A DNA stretch of 64,000 nucleotides from Muribaculaceae bacterium (lineage in GTDB: Bacteria > Bacteroidota > Bacteroidia > Bacteroidales > Muribaculaceae). Below are positions 36,992 to 45,798 of this stretch, one piece after another (the first letter of the stretch is position 1; each line of letters begins with the position of its first letter). The stretch is from positions 186,001-250,000 of the forward strand of contig JAFRRT010000012.1 in NCBI GenBank assembly GCA_017427945.1, given 5' to 3'. A program made the position numbers and the translations under genes. Below the pieces are notes generated by a model. That model made no database searches and had not been told where the DNA came from. It saw only the letters and a program-made list of their open reading frames with translations.

Positions 36992-37786
36992 TTAATATTT
37001 CAATTTGCTCTTCACCACCTGTTGCACGCCCTCTTCATCATAGACAAAGGCCACAATGGCACAATGCTCGGGTAGCCAGGCAGCATCCATCGGGAAGTTA
37101 TAACTCTTTTGCGCCACTTGGCCGTGATTCACACTGATGTCATCGCCCCACGCCCCATTGATTGCGGCACGGAAGACATGCATGTGGTTATAATGTTCCT
37201 CACGGGATCCATTGGGCATAAGCTGGAAGCTGTCGATGCTGTCCTCAACAAGCCACAACTGCAATTTGCCCTTGACAAGAGCCGAATCGAGACCAATCAC
37301 CTGAACTTCAGCATAACAGTTATCGGTATCTTCCTGTTTGGCAGCATCCACCATGATAGATACGGGCGCTTTCTTGGCCACCTCATAGTTCACACCACCA
37401 GCCCAATCGGTATAGTCAAACGGGTAGGACGAAAAAAGACGGTCAACCAGACCCACAGGCTGCGACGACAGCCCCCAGTGACTGAAATACTCATCTCCCT
37501 GAGCAGTATAAAGCGGCGTAAAGGCACCTTGACTCTTACTGAACGGCCCTGAATGGATGGCGACAGCGATTACCGTCGTGTCACCGTACTCCTCGACAAG
37601 GCGTTCAATTTCCTCGGTAGCTCGGGGACAGTTCACGCAGTACTGGCCAGTGAAATCCTCGATGAGCACAGCGCGGCTCACTTCGGGCGGTTCGACATAA
37701 GTAAGACGGTCGGCATTATCCACCTCGTCGCATGCTGTGAAAGCCAACGCCACCAGAGCCATTATGGTTATGTATATCTTTTTCAT
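36992..37786 (-). CDS. Omp28-related lipoprotein with CxxC motif
   Basis: 264 residues. Lipobox LAFTAC near residue 18 marks an anchored lipoprotein. The thioredoxin-like start VLIEDFTGQYCVNCPRATEE places a C-x-x-C near residue 50, and QPVGLVDRLF supplies the cis-Pro loop equivalent. Together with TlpA and the second Omp28 protein this makes three CxxC proteins in one operon. Start taken at the ATG at 37786, 2 nt downstream of the DUF6029 stop; a TTG two codons upstream would overlap it. Confidence 0.85.
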   Translation of the reverse strand: MKKIYITIMALVALAFTACDEVDNADRLTYVEPPEVSRAVLIEDFTGQYCVNCPRATEEIERLVEEYGDTTVIAVAIHSGPFSKSQGAFTPLYTAQGDEYFSHWGLSSQPVGLVDRLFSSYPFDYTDWAGGVNYEVAKKAPVSIMVDAAKQEDTDNCYAEVQVIGLDSALVKGKLQLWLVEDSIDSFQLMPNGSREEHYNHMHVFRAAINGAWGDDISVNHGQVAQKSYNFPMDAAWLPEHCAIVAFVYDEEGVQQVVKSKLKY

Positions 37787-37788
37787 CG

Positions 37789-39441
37789 TCAAAAGCTGTA
37801 ATTATAGGATAACGTGAAGCCCTTGCTCGCAGGCACCCATCGGCAGACACCGCCCGAACAGTTGTATCCGTCATCGGTGCGGCCGTAACCCACCTGTATG
37901 CGGTGTGACTTGAGGCTAAAGGTCACCAAGGCCTGATAGTAGTGAAGGTCGGTCACACCGCAATTCCACTGGTCGCTCACGGTGAACATCCAGTGAGGTG
38001 CCAGTGACAATTCTGCCAGCGCGAAGGCCCAATCGCCCTCGTCACCCTTGCAGAACTGGTACTGTGCCTCACAACGCAGCGTCACCTTGGGCGAGAACTT
38101 ATATTTGCCGTCGGCAACAAAAATGTTGGATTTGATCATTCCGCCATGGCCCTCGACCACAGTCATGTTGTAGCGTTGGTTCATGTACATAAAGATGAGC
38201 GAGAAATCACGCGTGAAACGCTTGTCAATCATCACGTTGATGTCCTGATAATAGAGGTCACCCATCTTGAAGAAACTGGATTTATAACCGTCACTGCCAA
38301 TGACTCTTCCTTCGGCAACAGGGTTCTTGATGCCGTCTTCATCGATGCCACGCACGTGAGAGACATTCAGTTTCACTTTGGTGCCGTACTTTCCTCCCAG
38401 AGCGGTGTTCTTCTTGAACGTGTAACCCACCTCGGCCTGGAATGCCCACTCACCATCAAGCTGGGTGGCATAAGGATAATTGGCTGCCAGCGCATAGGTG
38501 TGGTCGTGGGTAAAGGCAGGCAGGTGGTTGATGAAACTGGATGTACCGTTTATGTTGCGGCGGCTGCGGAAGGACATACCCTGGCTGCGCTTAGCCTGCA
38601 GCAATACGCTCATGCCCTTTTGGGAATAAGAAGTGCTCAACATCGCCACATTGCCCTTGCCATAATGAAAACCGTTGTCGAATGACGGGTCTTGAGTCTT
38701 CTGGGCATACTCGGCCAACACGTTGAATCCCTTATGGTTCACATTGATGCGCGCATCCCAGGCATTGACATACTCGGGAAGATTAAGTTTATGTGTAGCG
38801 TCAACAAAGATCGCATCGACATCGGCATCCTCATGCTTGTTGACCCATGAGCCACCCAAGGTGATGTGAGTGCCCGATTGTTCCAGCGACTTGATGAACT
38901 GCCCCAATCCCAACTCCACATCGGCGCCACTCACGAGGGCATCATTGTGACGCCAATAGCGGCGCTGCTTGCCAGTCAAAGCCTTGACAGTCACGCCATT
39001 GACTGGTTTATACAGCAAATGTACACCCCTCAAGGCATTGTCTATACCTAAGGAGCGCTCCTCATAGGTGCGCAAGACAAATCCAGAGCCGAATTCATCA
39101 TAGTAGTCACCCACAGTGAGTTCCACATTCTTGTAATGTCCCTTGACATACATGTGAGGCACACCCCACCCCTTGAAATCGGGCTCATATCCAGGCAACG
39201 GATGCTGCAGGTACTCAAAACGCGCACCTGCTTCCACATACTTGCTGCCAAGTTTCAGGTCCACATAGGTGTTGGTCAACGCCCACTCACTGTAATGCTC
39301 GGTGCCAATCTCGTCATCATCCTGCGGGATGAGCACATCGCTCTGGATGCTGCCGCTCAAAGTCACCTGGCCAGAGACAGGCAATGCCGGCAGCAAGGCC
39401 ACCAGCATCGTCAACAGGCTGAATCGATAAAAAGCTCTCAT
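37789..39441 (-). CDS. DUF6029 outer-membrane beta-barrel protein
   Basis: 550 residues, signal peptide MRAFYRFSLLTMLVALLPALPVSG. The body is a run of amphipathic strands with alternating aromatic residues and ends in FTLSYNYSF, the aromatic C-terminal strand of outer-membrane barrels. The text VELTVGDYYDEFGSGFVLRTYEERSLGIDNALRG is what marks DUF6029 in Bacteroidota (quoted in parts: GDYYDEFGSGFVLRTYEE, SLGIDNALRG). It lies between the TlpA gene (11-nt gap) and the Omp28 lipoprotein. Suggested role: outer-membrane partner of the exported thiol proteins; unproven. Confidence 0.85.
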   Translation of the reverse strand: MRAFYRFSLLTMLVALLPALPVSGQVTLSGSIQSDVLIPQDDDEIGTEHYSEWALTNTYVDLKLGSKYVEAGARFEYLQHPLPGYEPDFKGWGVPHMYVKGHYKNVELTVGDYYDEFGSGFVLRTYEERSLGIDNALRGVHLLYKPVNGVTVKALTGKQRRYWRHNDALVSGADVELGLGQFIKSLEQSGTHITLGGSWVNKHEDADVDAIFVDATHKLNLPEYVNAWDARINVNHKGFNVLAEYAQKTQDPSFDNGFHYGKGNVAMLSTSYSQKGMSVLLQAKRSQGMSFRSRRNINGTSSFINHLPAFTHDHTYALAANYPYATQLDGEWAFQAEVGYTFKKNTALGGKYGTKVKLNVSHVRGIDEDGIKNPVAEGRVIGSDGYKSSFFKMGDLYYQDINVMIDKRFTRDFSLIFMYMNQRYNMTVVEGHGGMIKSNIFVADGKYKFSPKVTLRCEAQYQFCKGDEGDWAFALAELSLAPHWMFTVSDQWNCGVTDLHYYQALVTFSLKSHRIQVGYGRTDDGYNCSGGVCRWVPASKGFTLSYNYSF

Positions 39442-39452
39442 GCCATGAGGCG

Positions 39453-39944
39453 TTATTCAGCCAACAGTTTGCGCACTTCCTCAAGAAGTTCGTTTTCGCC
39501 CCCGTCGGTATATCCGCTGTGCTTTGACACGATGTTGCCATTACCGTCAACCACAACGACATAGGGAATCATCTGCCCGCCCATTGCTTTCAGGAATTCG
39601 CTGTTGGGGTCAAGCAGTACTTCGTACTCCCACTCGTTCTCGTCAACCAACGGCTTTACCTTACCCATATTCTGGGCCTGGTCGATGCTCACAGCAATGA
39701 TTTTCACGCCGGTTTCCTCCTGCCACTCGTCATAGACTTCGGCAATTGCCGACAGCTCACGGTTGCAGGGCTTGCACCAGGTGGCGAAGAAGTCGATAAT
39801 GAACGGTTTGCCGTCGTTGTTCAACGTCTCGGTCTGCACAACGGAGCCATCGATGGCCTTCAAAGTAACGGCGGGTAACTGAGCCTGTGCTACGCCAAAA
39901 GCGGCCAGCAGGCAAATCACGAATGCTAAAACTTGTTTTTTCAT
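39453..39944 (-). CDS. TlpA/ResA-like periplasmic thioredoxin
   Basis: 163 residues, signal peptide MKKQVLAFVICLLAAFGVAQ. Thioredoxin fold with active site FFATWCKPCNREL (C-K-P-C) and cis-Pro loop GGQMIPYVVVVD. Such proteins reduce or shuffle disulfides in exported partners. It is the first gene of a five-gene operon whose third and fifth genes also carry CxxC thioredoxin-like modules, suggesting a dedicated electron donor. Promoter at 39985-39992. Confidence 0.93.
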   Translation of the reverse strand: MKKQVLAFVICLLAAFGVAQAQLPAVTLKAIDGSVVQTETLNNDGKPFIIDFFATWCKPCNRELSAIAEVYDEWQEETGVKIIAVSIDQAQNMGKVKPLVDENEWEYEVLLDPNSEFLKAMGGQMIPYVVVVDGNGNIVSKHSGYTDGGENELLEEVRKLLAE

Positions 39945-39984
39945 CTATTATCTATCTATGATTGTGTTCTTTATATTTGTGTCG

Positions 39985-39992
39985 CAAAGATA
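39985..39992 (-). promoter_or_regulatory. -7 promoter element of the thioredoxin/Omp28 operon
   Basis: TATCTTTG on the minus strand, ending 40 nt before the tlpA-like ATG. Confidence 0.6.
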
Positions 39993-40090
39993 AGCAATCT
40001 TGAACAATTTAAAAAAAAAATGGGAAAAAAACGACGCAATAGGCCAAATATCTTCTCCAACAAGCAAACTTGAGTGCCTTAAAGCAACAA

Positions 40091-40131
40091 TCAAGCCCCA
40101 TCCCACACGAGAAATCGGGAACGGGGCTTGA
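40091..40131 (-). terminator. Hairpin after the 552-aa secreted protein gene
   Basis: A perfect 9-bp stem (TCAAGCCCC with GGGGCTTGA) around a 23-nt loop, 25 nt past the stop of the upstream minus-strand gene. The T-tract is poor. It separates that gene from the thioredoxin operon. Confidence 0.6.
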
Positions 40132-40156
40132 ACGTAATCAATAAATCTCAAATCTG

Positions 40157-41815
40157 TTATTTGAGCACTTTTTTGGTGGTTACGACACCGTTTTCATCGG
40201 TGGTGCGTACAATGTTCACGCCATCAACCATCTCGCTTACCTTACGACCGTCGATGGTGAAAATCTCGGTGGTGCTCACACGCGTGCTGGTAGGAACCTC
40301 CTGAATCGAGGAAGCATCGCCAGTGATGTCAACACACATCACATACATACCGCCACTGCCGGGAATGACCTCCCAGTTTGCATCGTACTCCTCGTCCTGG
40401 GTGTAGAAAATGTAAGCATTGCGCTCATCATAGGCTACTGCAAAACCGCTGGACTTGAAGTTATCCTCACAAATCTGCTTGGTCCAAACCACTTCACCGC
40501 TGTCATCAATCTTCACAACCATGAAGTTGGCACCATTCCAGCTCTGCAGATTGCCATAAAGCAATACCCAACCATCGGGCTGAGGAATGACCTTGACGGG
40601 CTTGAAGCCCCACATGTCGTTCTTGTCAAGACTCTTGCCATAGATATTATCACCGGGCCACATGAAGCCGCCATAGCTGTCGAGTGAGTTGACATACATG
40701 TTCTGGGCACCTTCTACATCGGTATATTCCCATGCAACGAAGGACTGGATGTCCTTCACAGCAAGAATGGCCACGCCTGCATCACCATCGGTGGTATTGT
40801 TGCAGATAGAAGCCTCAGGGAGCACAACGCCCACGGGTGAGATGTAGTTAACTACCTGATAACCTGACCAGTCGAGCAACTTGCGGTAAGAGAGTACCAC
40901 ACCGCCATCGGCATCAAGCTCGGCCAAGGGGCTCGGCATATACATGCCGCTGGACAAGGATTCAGCTTCAACAACAACGGGGTCACCCCAAACGTTGGCA
41001 AGACTGTTGTCCAGACGCATAGCGTCGAGACCCAAATCCTCATTATTGTAGATGGCATAAGCAGTTCCCTCAGGAGCAGGCAGCATCAGCAAAATCTTGG
41101 AAGAAAGGGTGACGGGATCAACAGGATCCAGCGTGCCATCTTCGGCCATGCGGAAGATCAGCCACTTGGAGTCGCTGACATCAACCGAGTCGGGCATCTC
41201 CTGGTTGGGGAACCAGGGAGAAGGTGACCAGTTATCCTCATTGGCTTCCTCGCGGTAGTACTCGTTATGGTTGGCGGCAACATAGATGTTATTTCCGCTC
41301 ACGCAGACCGCGGGTGCAATATCCTCAACCTCCAAAACACTTTCGTGCATCAGCTGGGAGGGGAACAAGATACCGTCAACAGGCCAAACAGGAGCACCCT
41401 GCTGGGTGTAACGATAGAGATAGGACTCAGCATTGGCTGTTTCCACAGGGTCGTTGCGAACATCGGTGTAAGCCAGGAGGATGTCACCATTGTCGGCAAG
41501 TGCCAGGCCATAATCGGTCGTCCAACTGCGGGTAGGTTTGTTGCAAACTACAATACCCTCATCTCCAAACCGGGCATTGCCGTTAGCATCAAACAACTGC
41601 AAGTGCAACTCGTAGCTGAAGATACCATCGGTAATCTCACCACGCAGCCAAGTCAAGATGATGTTACCCTCGGGGGTCGTTATGGTCTTCATCTGCACCT
41701 GACCATTGGTGCCTTCACCGTCAATGCGGGTAGCCTCGGTGTCACTTGTCTGCCAAGCCATCATCGTACCGATGGCCAGCATCAACATCATTGAAAACGT
41801 AAAGATTCTTTTCAT
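40157..41815 (-). CDS. Large secreted protein with C-terminal sorting tail, function unknown
   Basis: 552 residues with a signal peptide (MKRIFTFSMMLMLAIGTMMA). The body is beta-rich and propeller-like (repeated NGDILLAYTDVRND, GGVVLSYRKLLDWSG, GWVLLYGNLQSWNG strands) with no catalytic motif that I recognise. The C-terminal EIFTIDGRKVSEMVDGVNIV and final KKVLK match the sorting tails of the proteins ending at 6297 and 34372, so it is probably type IX secretion cargo. It has its own promoter and a hairpin after it, so it is separate from the thioredoxin operon. Confidence 0.75.
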   Translation of the reverse strand: MKRIFTFSMMLMLAIGTMMAWQTSDTEATRIDGEGTNGQVQMKTITTPEGNIILTWLRGEITDGIFSYELHLQLFDANGNARFGDEGIVVCNKPTRSWTTDYGLALADNGDILLAYTDVRNDPVETANAESYLYRYTQQGAPVWPVDGILFPSQLMHESVLEVEDIAPAVCVSGNNIYVAANHNEYYREEANEDNWSPSPWFPNQEMPDSVDVSDSKWLIFRMAEDGTLDPVDPVTLSSKILLMLPAPEGTAYAIYNNEDLGLDAMRLDNSLANVWGDPVVVEAESLSSGMYMPSPLAELDADGGVVLSYRKLLDWSGYQVVNYISPVGVVLPEASICNNTTDGDAGVAILAVKDIQSFVAWEYTDVEGAQNMYVNSLDSYGGFMWPGDNIYGKSLDKNDMWGFKPVKVIPQPDGWVLLYGNLQSWNGANFMVVKIDDSGEVVWTKQICEDNFKSSGFAVAYDERNAYIFYTQDEEYDANWEVIPGSGGMYVMCVDITGDASSIQEVPTSTRVSTTEIFTIDGRKVSEMVDGVNIVRTTDENGVVTTKKVLK

Positions 41816-41865
41816 AAGTAATGAGTTTTTAAAAACAACAATATTATAAATATATAATTATGATG

Positions 41866-41873
41866 CAAATGTA
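41866..41873 (-). promoter_or_regulatory. -7 promoter element of the 552-aa secreted protein gene
   Basis: TACATTTG on the minus strand, about 50 nt before the ATG at 41815. Confidence 0.55.
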
Positions 41874-41961
41874 CAACAATGAGATGAAAAGTGGCAACAA
41901 ATCAACGTGATTTATAGCAAATCACATTAATTATCACATAAAAACTACGGGTAAAAAGGGA

Positions 41962-43143
41962 TTAACGGGAGGCTTTGTAATAAAGCACCGCAGCAATAAT
42001 GATATAGACAAAGTTGGGAATCCACATCGCCACCCGGGGACTGGTGTAACCCGATACCGCAAAGGTGGAAGTGACAGTCATGAACAGGATATAGGAGAAA
42101 CTCAGCAAGAGACCTAAACCTATGTTCAGGCCGATGCCGCCCCTAACCTTGCGTGACGAGAGCGACAGGCCGATGATGGTGAGGATAAATGCTGCAGCAG
42201 TCATGGCGATGCGCCGCTCATATTCTATCTCGAAATTCTTGATGTTAGCGACGCCTCGCGCCTTTTGCTTATTGATATATTCCTTAAGCTGGGGCGATGT
42301 CATCGTCTGCTCGTCATTCTTAGAGATGAGGAAATCACGCGGGTCGATATTTAACAGGGTATCCATCACCATGCCCTTGGTCATGGTCTCCTTCATGCCG
42401 TTGAAGTTACGGATGGTGTACTGTCTCACGGTCCACAGGCCCACCGAGTCATACTTGATGGTCTCGGCAGTAAGGCGCGACTTTAGGGTGGTGCCGTCAA
42501 ACTCCTCGAGCGAAAAGCGGAAACCGCTACGCGTGGTGTTGTCATAGCGTGACATGTAAGCCATCACACCCGGCCTGACCTGTAACTGGATGTTATCACC
42601 ATAGATGACCTCCTTGTTCTTGACCCATTTGTTGGTATAAGCAATGCGCTCGATGTTGGCTGGCGGAATGATGTAAGCCGCCAACAGATAACTGCCCAGC
42701 GCAATCACCGCTGCCGAGAACAAATAAGGCAACGTCAAGCGGTGAAAACTGATGCCGTTGGAAAGCATGGCGATGATCTCACTGCGGTCGGCAAGACGTG
42801 AGGTAAAGAAGATCACCGAGATGAAAGTGAACAACGGGCTGAACTGGCTGAGTACGAACGGCAAGAAATTCATGAAGTACTGGAAGACAGTCGCCTTGAG
42901 CGGCGCCGTGAGTACTGCATCCAGTTTCTCGTTTATGTCGAACATCACCACGATGGCAAACAGCAGCAAGATGGCAAAGAAGAAGGTTCCCAGGAAGTTC
43001 TTGATGATATAGCGGTCAATGCGCTTGACGTAATACCACGGATAGCGCTTGCGGGTGTCAACCACGGCAGAGCCCTCCGAGTTCTCGGCAGTCTCAGGCA
43101 CCGGTTGCTGCTGTTCTACTATGTCCTTCAATTCTTCTTCCAT
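41962..43143 (-). CDS. LptF/LptG-family lipopolysaccharide export permease
   Basis: 393 residues. The family's six membrane helices are arranged as three, a periplasmic jelly-roll domain (roughly 175-290, including GDNIQLQVRPGVMAYMSRYD) and three more. The YIIKNFLGTFFFAILLLFAI helix opens the fold. LptF and LptG with LptB drive LPS from inner membrane to the Lpt bridge; which of the two this is cannot be decided. An acidic 40-residue N-terminal extension (MEEELKDIVEQQQPVPETAE) is unusual. It lies 9 nt after tgt, a common Bacteroidota pairing. Confidence 0.9.
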   Translation of the reverse strand: MEEELKDIVEQQQPVPETAENSEGSAVVDTRKRYPWYYVKRIDRYIIKNFLGTFFFAILLLFAIVVMFDINEKLDAVLTAPLKATVFQYFMNFLPFVLSQFSPLFTFISVIFFTSRLADRSEIIAMLSNGISFHRLTLPYLFSAAVIALGSYLLAAYIIPPANIERIAYTNKWVKNKEVIYGDNIQLQVRPGVMAYMSRYDNTTRSGFRFSLEEFDGTTLKSRLTAETIKYDSVGLWTVRQYTIRNFNGMKETMTKGMVMDTLLNIDPRDFLISKNDEQTMTSPQLKEYINKQKARGVANIKNFEIEYERRIAMTAAAFILTIIGLSLSSRKVRGGIGLNIGLGLLLSFSYILFMTVTSTFAVSGYTSPRVAMWIPNFVYIIIAAVLYYKASR

Positions 43144-43152
43144 CTCACTTAA

Positions 43153-44283
43153 TTACAAGCGCTGCTGCACGTCGTGAAGCATCTGTTTTTTCCAAGTTGG
43201 GAAATCGCCGGCAATGATGTGGCGGCGGGCCTCACCCACCAGCCACAGGTAGAAGGCCAGGTTGTGGATGCTGGCAATCTGCATGGCAAGGATTTCCTGA
43301 GCGATGAACAGGTGGCGCACATAGGCCTTGCTGTACATCTGGTCCACTACGGAGGGCCCGTCCTCCTGCAAAGGAGAGAAGTCATCGGCCCACTTCTTGT
43401 TGCGCATGTTCATGATACCATGACGGGTAAACAGCATGCCATTGCGGCCGTTGCGTGTGGGCATCACGCAGTCCATCATGTCCACACCGCGGTCGATGGC
43501 TTCAAGAATGTTGGCAGGCGTTCCCACACCCATGAGGTAGCGGGGACGGTCCTGTGGCAGGATGTCGTTGACAATCTCAATCATCTCGTACATCACCTCG
43601 GTGGGCTCTCCCACAGCAAGACCGCCAATGGCGTTGCCGTCAGCACCCAGGTCGGCGACAAATTTGGCAGACTCCTGCCGCAAATCCTTATAGACGCAAC
43701 CCTGCACGATGGGGAAATAGGCCTGTGAGTGGCCATAGCGGGGCTGGGTGTTCTTAAAATGTTTCCAACCGCGGGCAAGCCAGTTGTGAGTCAACGTCAA
43801 CGACTTGCGGGCATAATTGTAATCGCTCGTGCCGGGCGGGCACTCATCCAGCGCCATCATGATGTCGCTGCCGATGGTTCGCTCAATGTCCACCACTTTC
43901 TCGGGGGTGAACAGGTGCTTGCTGCCGTCGATATGACTGCGAAAGGTCACGCCCTCGTCGGTGAGTTTGCGGTTGTCGGCAAGTGAAAAGACCTGGAAGC
44001 CGCCGCTATCGGTTAAGATGGGGCGGTCCCAGCCGTTGAACTTATGCAGACCACCGGCACGCTCGATAATGTCCATGCCGGGGCGCAAATACAGATGATA
44101 AGTATTACCCAGAATAATCTGCGCCTTGATATCCTCGCGCAGCTCACTCATGTGCACCACCTTGACAGCCCCCACCGTGCCCACAGGCATGAAGATGGGA
44201 GTCTCAATCTGTCCATGGTCGGTGGTGATAAGTCCAGCGCGGGCATTGGTGCCGCTTGTCGTTGCTATGAGGTTAAAATCCAT
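43153..44283 (-). CDS. tgt: tRNA-guanine transglycosylase
   Basis: 376 residues; exchanges guanine-34 for preQ1 (or queuine) in tRNAs for Asp, Asn, His and Tyr. LTDSGGFQVFS, DECPPG, QGCVYKDLR, GGLAVGEP and the catalytic-Asp segment MDCVMPTRNGR are intact. The zinc site is not: where E. coli has C302, C304 and C307, this protein reads EDGPSVVDQMYSKAY with no cysteine, although the His of SIHNLAFY remains. The start follows a good promoter at 44309-44316. Transcribed with the LptF/G gene. Confidence 0.95.
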   Translation of the reverse strand: MDFNLIATTSGTNARAGLITTDHGQIETPIFMPVGTVGAVKVVHMSELREDIKAQIILGNTYHLYLRPGMDIIERAGGLHKFNGWDRPILTDSGGFQVFSLADNRKLTDEGVTFRSHIDGSKHLFTPEKVVDIERTIGSDIMMALDECPPGTSDYNYARKSLTLTHNWLARGWKHFKNTQPRYGHSQAYFPIVQGCVYKDLRQESAKFVADLGADGNAIGGLAVGEPTEVMYEMIEIVNDILPQDRPRYLMGVGTPANILEAIDRGVDMMDCVMPTRNGRNGMLFTRHGIMNMRNKKWADDFSPLQEDGPSVVDQMYSKAYVRHLFIAQEILAMQIASIHNLAFYLWLVGEARRHIIAGDFPTWKKQMLHDVQQRL

Positions 44284-44308
44284 AAATCATCGACTATCAA
44301 AAATTGCG

Positions 44309-44316
44309 CAAAGTTA
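44309..44316 (-). promoter_or_regulatory. -7 promoter element of tgt
   Basis: TAACTTTG on the minus strand, 25 nt before the ATG. The first copy of the 27-bp repeat begins 2 nt upstream of it and covers the -33 region. Confidence 0.65.
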
Positions 44317-44317
44317 A

Positions 44318-44344
44318 CAAAATTTGCGCAAGTCGAGCTCAAAA
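44318..44344. repeat. 27-bp direct repeat, copy 1
   Basis: Begins CAAAATTTGCGCAAGTCG and ends AGCTCAAAA. Identical to copy 2 at 44390-44416, start-to-start distance 72 bp. It contains GAGCTC and the near-palindrome TTTGCGCAA. Confidence 0.85.
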
Positions 44345-44389
44345 GGCATAATTTATTATACGTTTTGACGAGACGCAGCCAAATTTATT

Positions 44390-44416
44390 CAAAATTTGCG
44401 CAAGTCGAGCTCAAAA
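44390..44416. repeat. 27-bp direct repeat, copy 2
   Basis: Exact second copy. The region between the copies also has TTTTGACG (44363-44370), complementary to CGTCAAAA just after copy 2 (44419-44426). Confidence 0.85.
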
Positions 44417-44472
44417 CACGTCAAAAACAATTGAAAGAACAGGGCGATGGATTATATATGGAATCTTTTCAT

Positions 44473-44480
44473 TACTTTTG
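44473..44480 (+). promoter_or_regulatory. -7 promoter element of the LolC/E-like gene
   Basis: TACTTTTG ends only 10 nt before the ATG at 44491, so the transcript would have almost no leader. Confidence 0.6.
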
Positions 44481-44490
44481 CAATGTCGAA

Positions 44491-45744
44491 ATGAATCACG
44501 AACTGTTCATAGCGCAACGCATGAAACTGGACAGCGGGCGGCAGAAAGGCACACCGAGCCTTACCGTTGCCCTTATCGGCATTGTGCTTGCCGTGGTCGT
44601 GATGATTTTGTCCATTGCCATTGTCATGGGTTTCAAGGGTGAGATAACCGGCAAGATTTATCACCTTGACGCTCACCTGCGCGTTACCAATGCCGCCTTG
44701 GGTATCGACGACAACTATGCCACGGTCAACGGGCGCGAGGTGCGCGAGGCGGTTGCCGCCGACGGTGACTTCGCATCCAAGGTCGAGAGCATCAGCCTCA
44801 TCGCCGACAAGAGCGCCATTCTCAAAACCGACGAGGACTTCATGGGCATCATCATGCGGGGTGTTGACGAGGGATATGACTTCAGGTACCTCAAGAGCAA
44901 GATGATTGAGGGCGACATTCCTGTTGTGAGCGATACTGCGTCAAGCAACCAGATTATCATCGGCAAGACCATTGCCGATCGCCTGAAAGTCCATGCCGGC
45001 GACAAGATACCTACCTATTTCATCGACAACAATATCAAGGTGCGCAATCTCACCGTTAGTGGCGTGTTCGAGACCGATCTCGAGGCATTTGACGGCGCCT
45101 ATATCGTGGGCGGCATCGGCATCATCCAGGGTGTGAACGGCTGGAACGGCGACACCGGCACCCAAGTGGCAGTCAACTTACGTCACACCGGTCAGCTCGA
45201 GAACGACGGCTATCAACTCTACTCGCTGCTTGCCGAGAATACGGTAGAGCACGAGAGCAAGAACCTGTTCTTTGTCACTACCACCCAGCAGAACAACCTG
45301 CCGTTCTTTGCCTGGCTGCAGATGCTTGACATGAACGTGGTCATCATCTTGGCATTGATGATGATTGTGGCTGCATTCACCCTTATCTCGGCGATGCTGA
45401 TGATTGTGCTGGAACGCATCCGCGTCATCGGCAATTTCAAGGCGATGGGTGCGACCAACGGCAGCATCCGTCGCATCTTCATCTACTTGACAGGAAAGCT
45501 CATCCTCAAGGCGCTCATCATCGGCAACATCATCGGCATCGGGCTGTGCCTGCTCCAAAAGTACTGCCACATCGTGAAACTTGACCCAAGCTCCTATTAT
45601 ATGCCCTATGTGCCTATCTCGCTCTCGGTTCCCGCACTGATAGCGCTTAACGTGGGAATCATTGTGGTATCTTATCTCACGCTGCTGCTCGCCAGCCACA
45701 TCATCTCGACTATCAAGCCGACGGCAACGATGCGCTTTGAATAA
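44491..45744 (+). CDS. FtsX-like ABC transporter permease, LolC/LolE type
   Basis: 417 residues. One N-terminal membrane helix (TVALIGIVLAVVVMILSIAI), a roughly 230-residue periplasmic domain, then three helices (IILALMMIVAAFTLISAMLM, LIGNIIGIGLCLL, VGIIVVSYLTLLLASHII). This is the LolC/E layout; MNHELFIAQRMKLDSGRQKG resembles the start of lipoprotein-releasing permeases. No ATPase (LolD) gene is adjacent. Start at 44491 is fixed by family alignment and by the promoter; an in-frame extension to 44044 runs through the repeats and antisense to tgt and is rejected. Confidence 0.88.
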   Translation: MNHELFIAQRMKLDSGRQKGTPSLTVALIGIVLAVVVMILSIAIVMGFKGEITGKIYHLDAHLRVTNAALGIDDNYATVNGREVREAVAADGDFASKVESISLIADKSAILKTDEDFMGIIMRGVDEGYDFRYLKSKMIEGDIPVVSDTASSNQIIIGKTIADRLKVHAGDKIPTYFIDNNIKVRNLTVSGVFETDLEAFDGAYIVGGIGIIQGVNGWNGDTGTQVAVNLRHTGQLENDGYQLYSLLAENTVEHESKNLFFVTTTQQNNLPFFAWLQMLDMNVVIILALMMIVAAFTLISAMLMIVLERIRVIGNFKAMGATNGSIRRIFIYLTGKLILKALIIGNIIGIGLCLLQKYCHIVKLDPSSYYMPYVPISLSVPALIALNVGIIVVSYLTLLLASHIISTIKPTATMRFE

Positions 45745-45798
45745 TGCAGCACGACATAACAAGCAATTACTAACCATTATCTCAATAAATAAATTATT

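Noticed and set aside
44044-44490. In-frame N-terminal extension of the LolC/E-like gene
   Set aside because: It would run antisense to tgt and through the direct repeats, and lies upstream of the promoter at 44473-44480. The family match begins at 44491.
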